A stretch of DNA of 64,000 bases from Hypomesus transpacificus (GCF_021917145.1 NC_061078.1:7107076-7171075); one strand, 5' to 3'. Counted from the first letter of the stretch, positions 11,701-25,200 are shown. Numbers and translations are program-made. Notes: a model not told the origin generated them from the sequence alone.

Positions 11701-14700
11701 AGATGGATAATGCCACTTTCCATCTATTGCTGTGTTTTTCTGACTGTCCAGTTGTTTCAATGCAATCCCTATATACTGATATAAGCTATTAAGAGCTTTT
11801 GACTGTACATTTTCATTGGAAAAACGTGAAATTCGTTTTCTCCACCATATGCTAAGAAAATGTCATGCTAAGAAAATTTCATGATAACAAAATATATGAG
11901 GATTTGACCTTAGTCATGTTTATTGTTCATTGATAAAAAAAGTTACGTTTAAACGATCATGTCAAGTTTTGGTTTGAGGAAATCTCCCTCAGGGACCAAT
12001 GGGTTGACACGAGAGGCACAGACAAGTATCTGATCTCAAACATATACAGATGCCTGAGATTGTTTTCCCTGTTAAAGCGTTAGGCAAGATCATGTTATTC
12101 CATGGTGACTCCAATCAATTATTTATTCACTTGTTTGAGGTTAAAGAGTAACTTCATTTCTTAATATGAATACTGTTAATAATTGAATGCAACATCATGT
12201 CGATATCGAAAGAACAAAAGTTTTGTTCTTGTTTTGAGAGAAAATGGCTGTCAAGGCCACTGTCTGTCACAGTTTACAGCTCTGTCATTCATTAACCTCT
12301 CTGTCAATGTTTAAAGCATCTGTGGTCTCCGGTTTCAACTTCCCTGTCCCTTACTATAAAGACAAGCGGTTTGGACTGGGACACGTTTATACAAGAGTGG
12401 GATAAACTCTTATCTTGACACAAACAATACCAGCCATGGGTCACTAAAACTGTGCATTATTAATGATGCTGTGTTTTGTTGTGTGGTTTTCAAGAAATGA
12501 AAGAAAGCTTCCTGGGCAATAACAGCAAGGTGAGGCCAGGAGAGATGGGGGAGGGGTTAGAGATTGAGAGAGAAACTGGTTTTCTGTAATACCATGACTG
12601 CATCACTGTCTGTTTTCAGACTCACCAGTATTACCCCCCCCCCTCCCCCCCTCTTGCCTCACACAGATACTGGAAGTCTCTGTTCAGCTCCGTTTTCATA
12701 GGCCTCTTCATCATTGATCTAGATGGTCCACATCCGTCTGTAAGGCTCGTCCTCCCTCTGTTCAGTGCCATAGTGCTCCAGTAGGTCTTATGAGCTCATC
12801 CATGTTGTTGAAGTGCTGTGATCAGCCAATCTCGAGTGTCCTCCATGATGGACTTTCTTTTAGCGCCCGCAGACCTAAAAGCCCATCACGCAAAGCAGAG
12901 TGGGGCTTTTAGATGCCATAAAATGTTTATGCATGCATAACCAATGCTGTCTTATTAGGTTAAGACATCGTCGGTCTGTCCAGGCTTTTCTCGTACCAGA
13001 TTTACCAGCTGAACTTTAAGACACGTTTGGATCTGTCGTGAGTTCTGACTGAGTTACACAGAGAGACAAGAGATGGGAAAAGAGAGAGGGAGAGACAAGT
13101 CTCATCTTGTGTTGATACTGTTAGGGGTTTTGTTTTCCTGGAATGTGAGGAGCCACCTCCAGTCTCCTGAAAAGCCTCATCAGAGCTCCCATCCCCCAGG
13201 CAGGAGAGGGGGTCTGTGTTCCTCCACACTTGACACCTTGCTCCGGGGCTTCAGTACCAGAAACAGCTCAGACAACTGTCCTGCCTAGTTACTTGCCTGC
13301 CACCCTGATCACAGATCATCTCACGGCCTCAGTCAGACACAGTGAATATTCTCAACACTGTGACTAACTGAGTCCTGAGGTCCTGTAGTCTTGTAGTCCT
13401 GTAGTCCTGTGTAGGTCTGTCTGTGGGGTGTGAGTGTTTTAGTGGCATAGTCTTGTCTTTGGAGTCATTTTCAGTGTTTCTGTGTGGCGCCCAGGGCCAA
13501 AGACTAACCAGAGGTTTCTGCCATCTGTGTGGCTCCCTGGGGCTTTCTCATCGCTGTTGTGATGTCATTGGTGAATGTTACCCTGAGAGTCTATGTTTAC
13601 TGTGGGGAGGGCTGGGGTTTCACTCTGATAAAACTGAAATCCCAAACTCCACATTCCTGTCCTGGGTGAGTTACAGGTGGCAGGCATTTAAATACACATC
13701 CTGTCCTTGTCTGTGTGTGTGTTTGTGTTTTGGGGCTTTTCCTGTTGTCATCATCACGTATAGAGCAGGCACACAGAAGTTGCTCACACTGTTGACAGTT
13801 AACAGGTCCAATGACCTGAATTTATAAACCACAGTTGGTTGCAGATACCTGGGAAGAGATCTCCCTGGTCTGGCTCAAGCAGTGAACACCATTTATTATT
13901 TGGCCCTGAGGGAAGTCCAGAGCAAACCAACCACACCCAGCTCAGCCACTGCCCTTTATACCTAACGATCATTGTTGACACACAATGTGGGTGTGCCTGC
14001 CATTTTAAATTGCAGCCCTTAAACTATGCACCCTGTGGAACTAATCTTGGTGACAGAGTTGGTCAGAGAAAGGATAGTATTACATAGGAAGTGGATTTGG
14101 ATTACTAAGTTCCAGATTACACTTCTGTGTTTTGACCCCCCCCCCCCCCATGTGTTAAAGCTTTATGACATACCTATACCAAACTCTCACATGGCCATGT
14201 ACAAAAAATATAATGATGCACATTCAGGACAGCAGATGAATAATATTGTAATTAGTGATTGTTTTATTAGGAATTTGATATTTACTTTTAATTGCTATTA
14301 TCTTCTAGTGTATATAGAGGAGTTAGATTAAATAACCATGGTTGTCTTTCTGCTAACCTTCATGCTAACGCTTTGACAAAGGTGTGCTATCAGCAGCTTT
14401 CTGAACAGGAATTTCAGGTTGAGACATGTTCATGCTGCAGGAACAATGGAGTATCAGTGAGACACGCAGAACAGGTCAGGAGGTAGAATACACAGCGACT
14501 CTTACAGAGTAGTCCTGGTTATTACCCCTGTGATGTTTTCATTAAACCTGGATGTTTAACATAGCAATACATCAAAGTTTACAACCCTTTCATGATGAGT
14601 ATACCAAGGATTAATATTATAGTGTGGAAATAATTAATTAAATTGTATGCATATTACAATTAAGTTAACTTTGAACAGGTGTGTCTGTGTGTGTCACTCG

Positions 14701-15480
14701 TCACAGTATCACAACAGAATGAATATCTGAAGCACTTCCTGTTTGAAACAAATGAACACTGCTGTGTTCGAAGGGTACTGTTACGGAGGGCGGAGCAGTT
14801 CACCCCAAGTGTAGACTCAGATGAGGAAACATGAATAAGGTATTTATAAAAGGTAGGCTGGGGGAAGATGAGGTGCAGGCCAGGGTAAACTCAGGTGGGT
14901 TTCAGGGAAACAAGAACTGAGGCAAGGGGAGCAGGGGCAGGGTAAGCAGGTCTTGAGCGGAATCCAAGCAAGCAGTAGAGTGGGGGTCCAGAGAAAGAGA
15001 GAGAACGAGAGACATATTTTTTGAGAGACCCCCCCCCCCTGTCTGGCAAGTTAGGGACATGGACAAAAGGTAGGGCATTAATCTACAGCAACATAGGTTG
15101 GTAGATTATTCATCATTTGTGCAGATACTATCAGTGCTCACTTTTCATGCCATAGAGGTATACAATATTTCAGTGTTCATGGATTTCCTTTGCTGCATAA
15201 AATGAATAGAATGGCGACTTGCATGAACCACTCTATGAACTACACATGCACTGCATTTCTTTCATAATTAAAAGTTTTGTGCCTCCTGCTGGACAACTAA
15301 AATAAATACTAAACCGCAAACCCGTTTCTGAATCTATGGCTTTCCGTACTGTTCCAGGAAGTATTTTCCTAAATTGTGGTAGACGGGCTCTGGTTGTGGG
15401 AAAAAGGTAGAGTCAAAGAGTAGCTAGAAGCTCTTTGGTAGAGTGGAAAATAATCATCAGTATTTTAGAACAGCAAATAA
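8781..15480. other. Intergenic spacer, no gene seen
   Basis: No open frame here resembles a known protein, and no run of frame-compatible exons could be built. The stretch is AT-rich with short homopolymers (C runs at 12635-12650, 14138-14150 and 15031-15040). There is a 17-bp near-duplicate around 11849-11882, and a 37-bp direct repeat listed separately. Sequence near 14775-15010 reads like the purine-rich end of a fish repeat, but I could not define its borders. The ciao2b promoter must lie in the last few hundred bases, with no obvious TATA box. Confidence 0.6.
11653..12047 (+). repeat. 37-bp dispersed direct repeat pair
   Basis: A segment of about 37 bp with core CACAGACAAGTATCTGATCT occurs at about 11653-11690 and again at about 12011-12047, the same way round with only a few mismatches. 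The copies are about 358 bp apart. They could be the ends of a degraded element or a local duplication. I see no terminal motifs that decide between these. Confidence 0.55.
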
Positions 15481-15481
15481 A

Positions 15482-16613
15482 ATGTCGGGGGGACTTCGGC
15501 TAGAGAACGCAAATCCCTTGATTTTCCAACGTTCTGGCGTGAGACTTCTGACAGCAAATGACGAAGACGAAGATGTTGTGGACCCTATCGACGACAGGGA
15601 AATCTTTGATATCCTTTAATTTGTGGGAATTTGAAGTAATAGGGTCTCTATCTTGTATGCAACTATAGTTTGATTTCTAGGTTGAAGTATCACAGATTTA
15701 TTCACGATAAATTACCAGGTGTTACTTCAAGGATTGAACCTTGACCGAAGGTGGGCTACATCTCATAAGGTCCATCAACGACCCCGAGCACCCGCTTTCC
15801 CTCGAGGAGCTCAATGTTGTGGAACAAGTGCGTGTGCGCGTGAGTAACCTCCATTATGTGAAAGATTGGATTGTACTTTTCTATACTCAAGAGTTTGACA
15901 ACATACTCCGTAGTCTTCAAGTCATTTTGAAGCTAAACGATGACTGATTAATAAAAGTAGTTTGCTGTTTTCTTCAGGTAAACGACCAGGAGAACACCGT
16001 CGGGGTGGAGTTTACCCCCACCATCCCACACTGCAGCATGGCAACCCTTATTGGCCTCTCGATCAAAGTCAAACTGCTGCGCTCGCTACCAGAAAGGTTC
16101 AAGGTGGGTTAGGTTCCCTTGGCTACAGAAACAAGGACCTCAATAACACTCACACCTCACTGCTAGTTTGAGAGTACTGTAAATATCCAACTGTAACCTG
16201 TATATCTCTATATTGATGATTCTACCCTGATAAATAAAGGTAAAATAAATAAATAATATATATATATCTTACTCATATATATCTTACATAACCCATCAGA
16301 TTGACGTTTGTATCACTCCGGGGACCCACGCCTCAGAGGAAGCAGGTAAAGCACTGTATAATTAAGTATTTGAATGGCAGTAATACACACGTAGTTCTAG
16401 GCTAATAGTGCATGAACATTACAGATGTGTAGGCCTACTCGTAAGTCCTGAGCATGAATCCTAAGTAAGTTATTAGTGAGGTCTGCAAGTATGCTCTTTT
16501 TTACAGTCAACAAGCAGCTAGCAGATAAGGAGAGAGTGGCTGCAGCTCTGGAAAATGCCCAGCTTCTGGAGGTTGTCAACCAATGTCTGTCCACCAGAAC
16601 CCTGAATGCTTAA
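15482..16613 (+). CDS. ciao2b: Cytosolic iron-sulfur assembly component 2B (MIP18/FAM96B), 5 exons
   Basis: This is the targeting subunit of the cytosolic Fe-S assembly complex. In the family it works with CIAO1 and MMS19 to pass Fe-S clusters to DNA polymerases, helicases and other targets. The exons are 15482-15608, 15760-15839, 15978-16103, 16300-16345 and 16507-16613, giving 161 residues (human 163). The N-terminal half has LLENANPLI-like and DDREIFD motifs. The MIP18/DUF59 core reads [20 protein letters not shown] with the conserved Cys, then ITPGTHASE and [16 protein letters not shown] near the C terminus. Exon 1 joins exon 2 only through an AT-AC intron (15609-15759). A polyadenylation signal AATAAA is at 16966-16971. 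The start codon gives the expected N terminus, [13 protein letters not shown]. Confidence 0.95.
15609..15759 (+). other. ciao2b: U12-type AT-AC intron of ciao2b
   Basis: The intron begins ATATCCTTT, the exact consensus 5' splice site of minor-spliceosome AT-AC introns, and ends in AC. A branch-site match (AACCTTGAC, 15737-15745, against the consensus TTCCTTRAC) has its branch A at 15744, 15 nt before the 3' end. Using these borders restores the family sequence [15 protein letters not shown] across the junction. No GT-AG pair in the interval does so. Confidence 0.9.
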
Positions 16614-17170
16614 GGTCCTGGTAATATTAGCAAATCCTTGTCCACCAGTGCTGCCCGAACAACCCGAACAACCAATCTGCTCAGAGCAATGATAGACAAT
16701 ATCTGACATCTCTATGAACAGTTTTCTGAAGCACTTTCTACTTGTGACTAGTACTTCTGATCTAGTAGACAGCAAGTAGTCCTGAGAATGTCATACAGTC
16801 TACTTCGTAAATCAGCCAGTCACAGAGTATATTCTGATTGTGTCTTTTAAATGGAACATTTGTAATTACAGCTGATGCATACTTGTATGCATTGCAGTTT
16901 TAGCTGCAATATTTCATATAATTTTGCTGACATTAAATGCTTAATGTTATGAATTGTGCATTGTGAATAAATACATTTAAATATGGAAGCCCCATGTGTG
17001 TTATTATCTAAAGGCTTGCTCTGCGAAAGATTATTGTCTAATAATATTAATTTAATCCTCCTTCTATCCACTACCCTCCCTTGTCCCTTAACAGTATTAC
17101 AGTTACGAATTGCCGAGTCAAGAACCTGACATTTTATTTTTAAATTCCCACTTCTTCAACAGCGGCTATC
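16614..17170 (+). other. ciao2b 3' UTR and short spacer
   Basis: This runs from the ciao2b stop codon to the tRNA gene. AATAAA at 16966-16971 is the likely polyadenylation signal. A 3' UTR of about 370 nt would end near 16990. Nothing else is seen before the tRNA. Confidence 0.55.
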
Positions 17171-17242
17171 AGCAGAGTGGCGCAGCGGAAGCGTGCTGGG
17201 CCCATAACCCAGAGGTCGATGGATCGAAACCATTCTCTGCTA
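17171..17242 (+). tRNA. Initiator tRNA-Met (CAT anticodon)
   Basis: The 72-nt sequence folds as a eukaryotic initiator tRNA. The acceptor stem AGCAGAG pairs with CTCTGCT, followed by discriminator A. The D arm is GCGCAGCGGAAGCG. The anticodon stem carries the initiator-specific GGG/CCC pairs around CAT (CTGGGCCCATAACCCAG). The T arm has the eukaryotic initiator sequence GATCGAAA-type ATCGAAA in place of TTCGA. The outermost T-stem pair is G-T rather than G-C. Internal A and B boxes are part of the gene. It lies on the same strand between ciao2b and the beta-tubulin gene. Confidence 0.95.
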
Positions 17243-17246
17243 AAGC

Positions 17247-17250
17247 TTTT
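17247..17250 (+). terminator. Pol III T-run terminator
   Basis: A TTTT run lies 4 nt after the end of the initiator tRNA gene, in the sequence AAGCTTTTCTC. It is the expected RNA polymerase III stop, though minimal in length. Confidence 0.75.
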
Positions 17251-18254
17251 CTCACAGGATTATAGACAATGGTAGTGACATGATAAGACAGAAAGCAACA
17301 AAGCGTCATGTTTTGAGTTTTGCCAGTGTAATTTAAATGTTTTAATCTAGAATCAATCAAATGGATCTGAATTTATAAGACCAACATTATATATGTTATG
17401 TTTTAAAACCATGAATTAACGTGCCTATTGCATCAGTAACTCGCAGTTAATCCTGTGAGGTTTTACCACCTACTACTGGACAAAGGGAAATATTGCAGTT
17501 TGTAGCTGACAGACCTGCTACAGGTCTCCTCGGGAACATGCTGTCCACTCCACTCCTTACATTGTTTTAAAACAAAACCATTTTCATTACACTGTCTGAA
17601 ATGTTATACTGTGCATATCTAAGCCTTCTTGTTTGTGTGTGTGTGTGTGTGTGCGTGCGAGTGTAGGATTATCATTCCATGTTAGCTGTATACATTTGAT
17701 ACCTGAATAGGGAGTATCACCAGGCTGTATCGTTTGCCACCTGGAGCCTGGTGGTTCGACCAGAAACAGGTTTTGGAGGAGCTCCATTAAACACTACAGC
17801 TTTGGCTTAGCATTAAAATTGATTCGCAATAATTTTCCTTCCATACGGTAACACAATACTTTTCCATGAAATTCCCCTTTAAAAGCTGTCTCTTAATTCT
17901 GGACTCAGGTCAAAATGAACTGTGCACTGTTTTGGTACGGCCCTTAGTATGGTTCAGTAAATAGTTAATCCCATATAAATTATAAAAGTATTTATCTCTC
18001 TGGTAATCTGATTTTACAATCCTCAATTTTGATGTGAGGGTTTAAAATAACAGCTTGCATTAAATGAGTACTTTAGAACTACGGTCATTTTAACTTTATG
18101 ATTAGAATGATAGGTGAATGTGAAAGATGACCCAGTGTTGTCTCTTCACATGTTGCAGCTGGTGCTAGGTAACAGTATCTGGCAACTGACTCTGGCAACT
18201 GACATTCGAATGTTTCCCTCTCTGTTACCATTGACAACCGTTGATTGCATTCTA
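17251..18254. other. Intergenic spacer, no gene seen
   Basis: This AT-rich spacer contains a short GT microsatellite (about 17633-17655) and no recognisable coding or RNA feature. Confidence 0.6.
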
Positions 18255-18474
18255 ACATCCAATCACAACTAAGGCTTACAGAATATCAGCCAATGAGATA
18301 GCTTACTATTTTGATTGACGTATTTTAAAACCAATTGGGTTCAATATCTCAGTTACCTTCGTTTATATTTAATGCCCATGTCTTTGCATTTCATTTAGTT
18401 CACCGCCGTTATAATTCGAGTTTCACTTGCTTTTCATTACCAGTTATTTGAACTTAATACGTAAAACAATCACA
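18255..18474 (+). promoter_or_regulatory. Beta-tubulin promoter and 5' UTR
   Basis: Three CCAAT boxes lie close together at 18259-18263, 18290-18294 and 18331-18335. A TATA-like TTATATTTA follows at about 18363, and about 110 bp later the beta-tubulin start codon. Clustered CCAAT boxes are the usual NF-Y sites of vertebrate housekeeping and tubulin promoters. The transcription start is inferred to lie near 18390. Confidence 0.5.
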
Positions 18475-20437
<1,963 letters not shown>

Positions 20438-20530
20438 AATGGCTGCCCCAGAGACGCTCATTACCATTCTCTTTGTCCATTTTTATTGTTGGCATTAAAG
20501 TTATCAAAGTCTGTTCTCAAGGTTTATTAA
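20438..20530 (+). other. Beta-tubulin 3' UTR with polyadenylation signal
   Basis: ATTAAA at 20494-20499 lies about 57 nt after the stop codon, followed by a T/G-rich stretch. This gives a very short 3' UTR, as is common for beta-tubulin mRNAs. Confidence 0.55.
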
Positions 20531-21899
20531 AGGCATACATTTGATAGCAATACCATCTTTTGTCTTGAATGTTTTCTTTTTAAATACACCTAAGCAGCCT
20601 CAGAGATTGTTTATCCAAAGTTTTGCAATCTTTGAGTTTTAACTAGATAGTGACCTGAGAGTCAAACAGCCACATCTGCTCTACGGAGTTGCTGGCATGG
20701 AAGTAAACTGACACAGGGATGGGATTGCAACGAGGGGGAAATGTAACTTGTTTCTGCTGAACACCGAGCATGCTGCTTTCATTATATAATCAAATGTTTT
20801 TGTCCATGATGAAAACCTAACTAGTTAGGTGACATCTGGTGCTCTATCTTGCACACAATTTACACAATTGACTTCCTGACTACTCAACTACTGTTTGATT
20901 GTGGGTTGACTAAGGTGAGACGGCTTAACAATAACTAATGCTAAAGATAAATCTCAGTCCCTAGCTGTGAGCCCAATCAACATAAAAAGACCCCAAATAA
21001 ATATATTCATCATAAACTACAGCATGTAATCAAAGCTTAACTCCCCTTTGTTTTACATTCCTGACTTTATTCAAATATGCCGAAGAGTGGAGTAGGATGC
21101 TTCTCATTTATGGAGATGGATCTTCAACGTTTAGTCATGTTATGCCTATAGATCTATGCTTCAAAGAGCTAATGATCTCAATGGCTTTAGTAGAACTATT
21201 AACAAGCCCATCTCACAGTTGTGACAGAGCACACGGGGAGGTTTAGTGTTATTCATGAGACAAATTGTCCGTATAAGGGTTAGATTTGTAGTTTGATTAA
21301 TTTTCAATTAAGTACTTTAATACCACCTGTGAAAGTCCGTGGGCTCTAATTATGTGCTCTTTAGGCAGTCAGGTGGAAACTAGCAAGTAGGCGAACACTG
21401 TTCCACCCATAGTTCCGCTAGATGGCGGCAATAACGCATGTTCATACGTAAACTACAGCCCTCGAATCATTATAGCTGTTTGGGAAGCTTTCAGAGCCAA
21501 AAAGGTTCCCTGTGCGCCGGGGTGCTCCAATTTTGTTAAAGCCTATACGACCAACCGAGTAGGTGTAAGTTACTACAGCTAACCACTCGCCTATTCTATT
21601 AGCCTAGCCTAGGCCTATATCATACTGTGTCTATCATACTATGTCTATACACGTGCCACGCTAGACTAACGTGATGACTGTTCTGGTCAAACTGTAGTAG
21701 TAGGCTTTTATCCAGGTATTTTGAATTTAAAGCTACTCGCCCACTCCAACCTAAGCTAGAGGGAGATTCCTCGGCCTCCCACGCTGGACTGGAATCACGC
21801 TTTCCTCGTCGCACACTCCTCTACCCTCCCCTTGCCTGTATGATGTTACCGTTACGCGCTACTATAATAAGCAAGATACGTGGTTCTCTGAGCGAACCC
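20531..21899. other. Intergenic spacer, no gene seen
   Basis: This is unique-looking AT-rich sequence between the beta-tubulin and rrad genes. Open frames are short and match no family I recognise. Confidence 0.6.
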
Positions 21900-22383
21900 A
21901 TCACTGACGTCACTAACTCCATGGGTAGATAAATACGGGGATCCGCACCGTTTATCGAGTCAAACCGAAACTTCTCTACATTGAAAACTACAACGGGAAC
22001 GAGAGGACCTATTGCAACAGATTTGGACCACCTTTGGATTTTATGCTTCGGAAGGGCTACTTCAAGCGCTCATCAAACGTGGGTATAGGCTATTTACGAC
22101 ATGGATTACTCTCAACAATCGCTCTGAATGTGTTGACCAAGTTTGTAAAATGATTTATAATTTCCTAGTTAAGCCTATGGTGCCCAAAATACGCTCGGAA
22201 TATTTAAAAGAAATATATGAACTGCATTTGAGTAGCCTATATTTTTTCTTTGTGTTTCATTACTATTAACATTGTTTTATTGTGTTCGTATTTGAAAGTG
22301 GTGCGGGTTGGTCAGCATTGAGCTGAATAGACTATAGCCTACTAATTAACGAACATCTTCTATTCACAGACAGTTAAGTCGTC
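21900..22383 (+). promoter_or_regulatory. rrad: rrad promoter and 5' UTR
   Basis: A perfect palindromic cAMP response element TGACGTCA (21905-21912) lies 16 bp before a TATA-like ATAAATA (21929-21935). That spacing is typical of cAMP/CREB-inducible core promoters. Transcription would start near 21960. The stretch just before the start codon ends in a good splice acceptor (CACAG, about 22370), so an intron within the 5' UTR is possible. I could not fix its donor. Confidence 0.55.
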
Positions 22384-24230
22384 ATGACTTTGAACAAAGG
22401 AGACAAGTTGCGCAACATGGACAAGCGTAGAAGCAGCATGCCGTTCCCTATGCATCTTCAGAACATCCATCGGAGGAGTATGCCCGTTGATGATCGCGAA
22501 ATGCGCGCTTCGATGACCCCAGGGCAAACGGGTGAGCTGACCAACCTCATGCGCTGCACATCTTATTCCCCCGGGGAGCCCCACCGGGACAGCTGCGTGT
22601 CCGACTCGTCCGACTCCGTCATTTCGTCCGGCAGCGACTCCGAGGGTCAGGTGTACAAGGTGGTACTCTTGGGGGAGCACGGCGTTGGCAAGTCCAGTCT
22701 TGCCAGGATCTTCGGCGGAGTGGAGGATGGTCACGACTGCGACGAAACAGGTGAGTCACGGGAATTCCCAATGATGATGATGGTGATGATTATGTTGGGT
22801 GTTAGCGGTGGCAAATATTTTTAGAGGCTCAGTTTAGAGGTTTACAAGACTGATGATGAGATGAAATGTAAATGACATAGGCAACTACTGAATTAAAAGA
22901 GCAACAGTTCATCGACTGTCTGCCATGTCTCTACCACAGTCAGCTGGGAAACAAAGAGAGCTATTGATTGATAGAAATCAGGACAATGATGACATACCTT
23001 CAGACAGACCACTATTCTGGCTCACTGTGAGTGTGTGGAGAGCCAATCTGACTGAGAGTAAGCCTGTAGTGACTGTTTCATGTCTGTAGTGAAGATTGGA
23101 AGGAAGGAATAGGGATGACATCAGCATGGCTATAGGTCTATTAGGCTGGCATTTGTATTGATCACATTTTCTGTCCTCCTAGGGAACACGTATGACAGGT
23201 CCATCGAGGTGGATGAGGAGGAGGCCTCCATTCTTCTCTATGACATCTGGGAGCAGGTGAGAGAGCCTTCATCTGACTCAAAGTATTAAAGAGGAACAAT
23301 GGTGTAATCCCAAAACAATGGCCTGATGTAATGGGAAAAATACTTATAGGCCTATATTTTGCATTTGTATACAATTTTGCAACAATAATCTTCCTGAAAA
23401 CAATCTTTAACAAAGATATTGAGGAATACAATTATTTTCCGAACACATTTAAAATGTTAGGGAATCAAACACTTCAGTTTGTAGCTAACAACCATTTTCA
23501 TGTCTATGTTCAGCCAGGGAACCTGCTCCTGAGGGGTTGTGATGTGTCACTAACCATCTGGTCCCTCCCCCCTCCAGGATAACAGCCAATGGCTGAAGGA
23601 GCAGTGCATGAAGTTGGGTGATGCCTACATCATAGTGTACTCTGTGACAGACAAGGCCAGCTTTGAGAAGGCGTCTGAGCTCAGGATCCAGCTTCGCAGA
23701 GCTCGTCAGTCTGAGAACATTCCCATCATCCTAGTGGGCAACAAGAGTGACCTAGTGCGGTCCAGAGAGGTGTCTGTCGATGGTGAGTCACTGATTCAAT
23801 CTTTCCCTCAAGTAAAATGGGATTATTAGACATCAAGGGGCCAACCCAATGTAAGACAAGAATCACTGTCTTGTCAATGTCTAACCTAAACATCTTTGTC
23901 TCTTTCTCTCTTTCCATCTCCCCCCTCTTCTCCTGACTCCTCTCCCCTGCAGAGGGCAGTGCCTGTGCCGTGGTGTTTGACTGTAAGTTCATCGAGACGT
24001 CGGCCTCGCTGCATCACAATGTGCGGGACTTGTTTGAGGGCATTGTGCGTCAGATCAGGCTGAGGAAGGACAGCAAGGAGGAGAACGCTCGGCGGATGGC
24101 CAGCTGCAAACGCAGGGAGAGCATCGGCAAAAAAGCCAAACGCTTCCTTGGACGCATGGTGGCCCGCAAAAACAAGAAGATGGCCTTCAGACAGAAGTCC
24201 AAATCTTGTCATGACCTGTCAGTCCTCTGA
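22384..24230 (+). CDS. rrad: RAD, Ras-related RGK-family GTPase, 4 coding exons
   Basis: This is an RGK small GTPase. Family members bind the beta subunit of high-voltage calcium channels at the membrane and inhibit the current, and they also affect the cytoskeleton. The exons are 22384-22750, 23183-23256, 23578-23782 and 23953-24230, giving 307 residues (human 308). An N-terminal extension rich in Ser/Arg precedes the G domain. Motifs are G1 GEHGVGKS (P-loop), a non-canonical G3 YDIWEQ in place of DxxG, G4 NKSD and G5 ETSA. The basic calmodulin-binding stretch KKAKRFLGRMVARKNKK is followed by the RGK C-terminal signature KSKSCHDLSVL, with its conserved Cys and no CAAX box. The promoter carries a cAMP response element. 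Its neighbour cdh16 lies in the same order as in human. Confidence 0.96.
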
Positions 24231-25200
24231 GCAACCAAAAGCTGGGAATGACGTTATTCTCTAAAGCCTGTGAAGACCAGACGCTGTGTGTGTTTCAACA
24301 CTAACCCCAAGGACTGAGCATAGAGCTGTACAGAAATATATTTTCATTTTGTAAAAAAAATTGAGGAGGGGAATCTGATCTGCAGAAAAGAAAGTCCACA
24401 TAATTACAAGGAATTGTTGACATGCATGACGCTTTTGTTTTGGAAGATTCAGTTTTATTATTGTTATGCTGTTTATCGCCTTAAATGTATAGTTACATTT
24501 TCATTTTGCATATATTCAACCCACTGAGGCTTGTTATTTTATAAACAGGAATTGTGAGAGGGCGTTGGTATAGGAAGCCTTTGCTTCTCAAGTATTTCTG
24601 TTTTAGGGAAGAATACTGCATCTCTATACGGTTCCTGACAGGAAAATACTGTTTCTTTCAGCACTGATCAGAGGCTGTATCATAGTTCACACTGTAGGCC
24701 TGATCTAAGCTTGTATCTCAATGGTTCATATTCTGGGCCTGGTCTGAGCTCATATCTCTAGGGTTAATACCGTAGGAACGGTCTAATCTTGTATGGTTCA
24801 TACTGTACAACTGGTCTGAGCTTGTATTTCTATGGTTCGTGAGCCTGATCAGTGGTTTTATCTTAGGCAACAGGACCACTTAGTCACAGTCCAGAGCTAC
24901 CTGGTTTCAGTAGCACCAGGAATCTGGAGTCACACTTACTTGAAACATGAGTACGCAGGTTCGTACTGGGGATTTAGGGGGGTAGGTTGGAATGGATTGC
25001 GGGGGACAGAAGACATATAAAATTATCGTCCCATGTTCTTCAATCCAGTTATTACTGTGTTAAGACAAGCAATAAAGTATACCTGTCCTGATTTAAACAG
25101 TGTTTTGATTGATTGCGGTTGATTTGCACTTTCATGTAATATTTAATGAGGATTTTGTTAAATGTTTACAGTTGAACTTTTGCAATAAAACTTCAAATGC
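24231..25200 (+). other. rrad: rrad 3' UTR with two polyadenylation signals
   Basis: A long AT-rich 3' UTR follows the rrad stop codon. AATAAA occurs at 25071-25076 and 25184-25189, so alternative ends are possible. It contains a degenerate tandem repeat (24670-24860). Confidence 0.55.
24670..24860 (+). repeat. Degenerate tandem repeat of about 40 bp in rrad 3' UTR
   Basis: Four to five imperfect copies of a unit of about 40 bp share the blocks GGTTCATACTGTA, GGCCTGGTCTGAGC and TTGTATCTCTA in fixed order. The copies have drifted considerably, so this is an old duplication rather than a fresh expansion. Confidence 0.7.

Noticed and set aside
14775-15010. Possible retroelement end rich in GCAGGG/GGCAAG words
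   Set aside because: The style resembles fish repeat tails, but I could not find terminal repeats, a target duplication or coding sequence, so I did not list it as an element.
22012-22269. 85-residue frame just upstream of rrad
   Set aside because: It lies in the presumed 5' UTR or first intron and resembles no protein. It was considered as an upstream frame but is too uncertain to annotate.
22360-22734. 124-residue frame antisense to rrad exon 1
   Set aside because: It is a shadow of the GC-rich coding exon, with no motif of its own.
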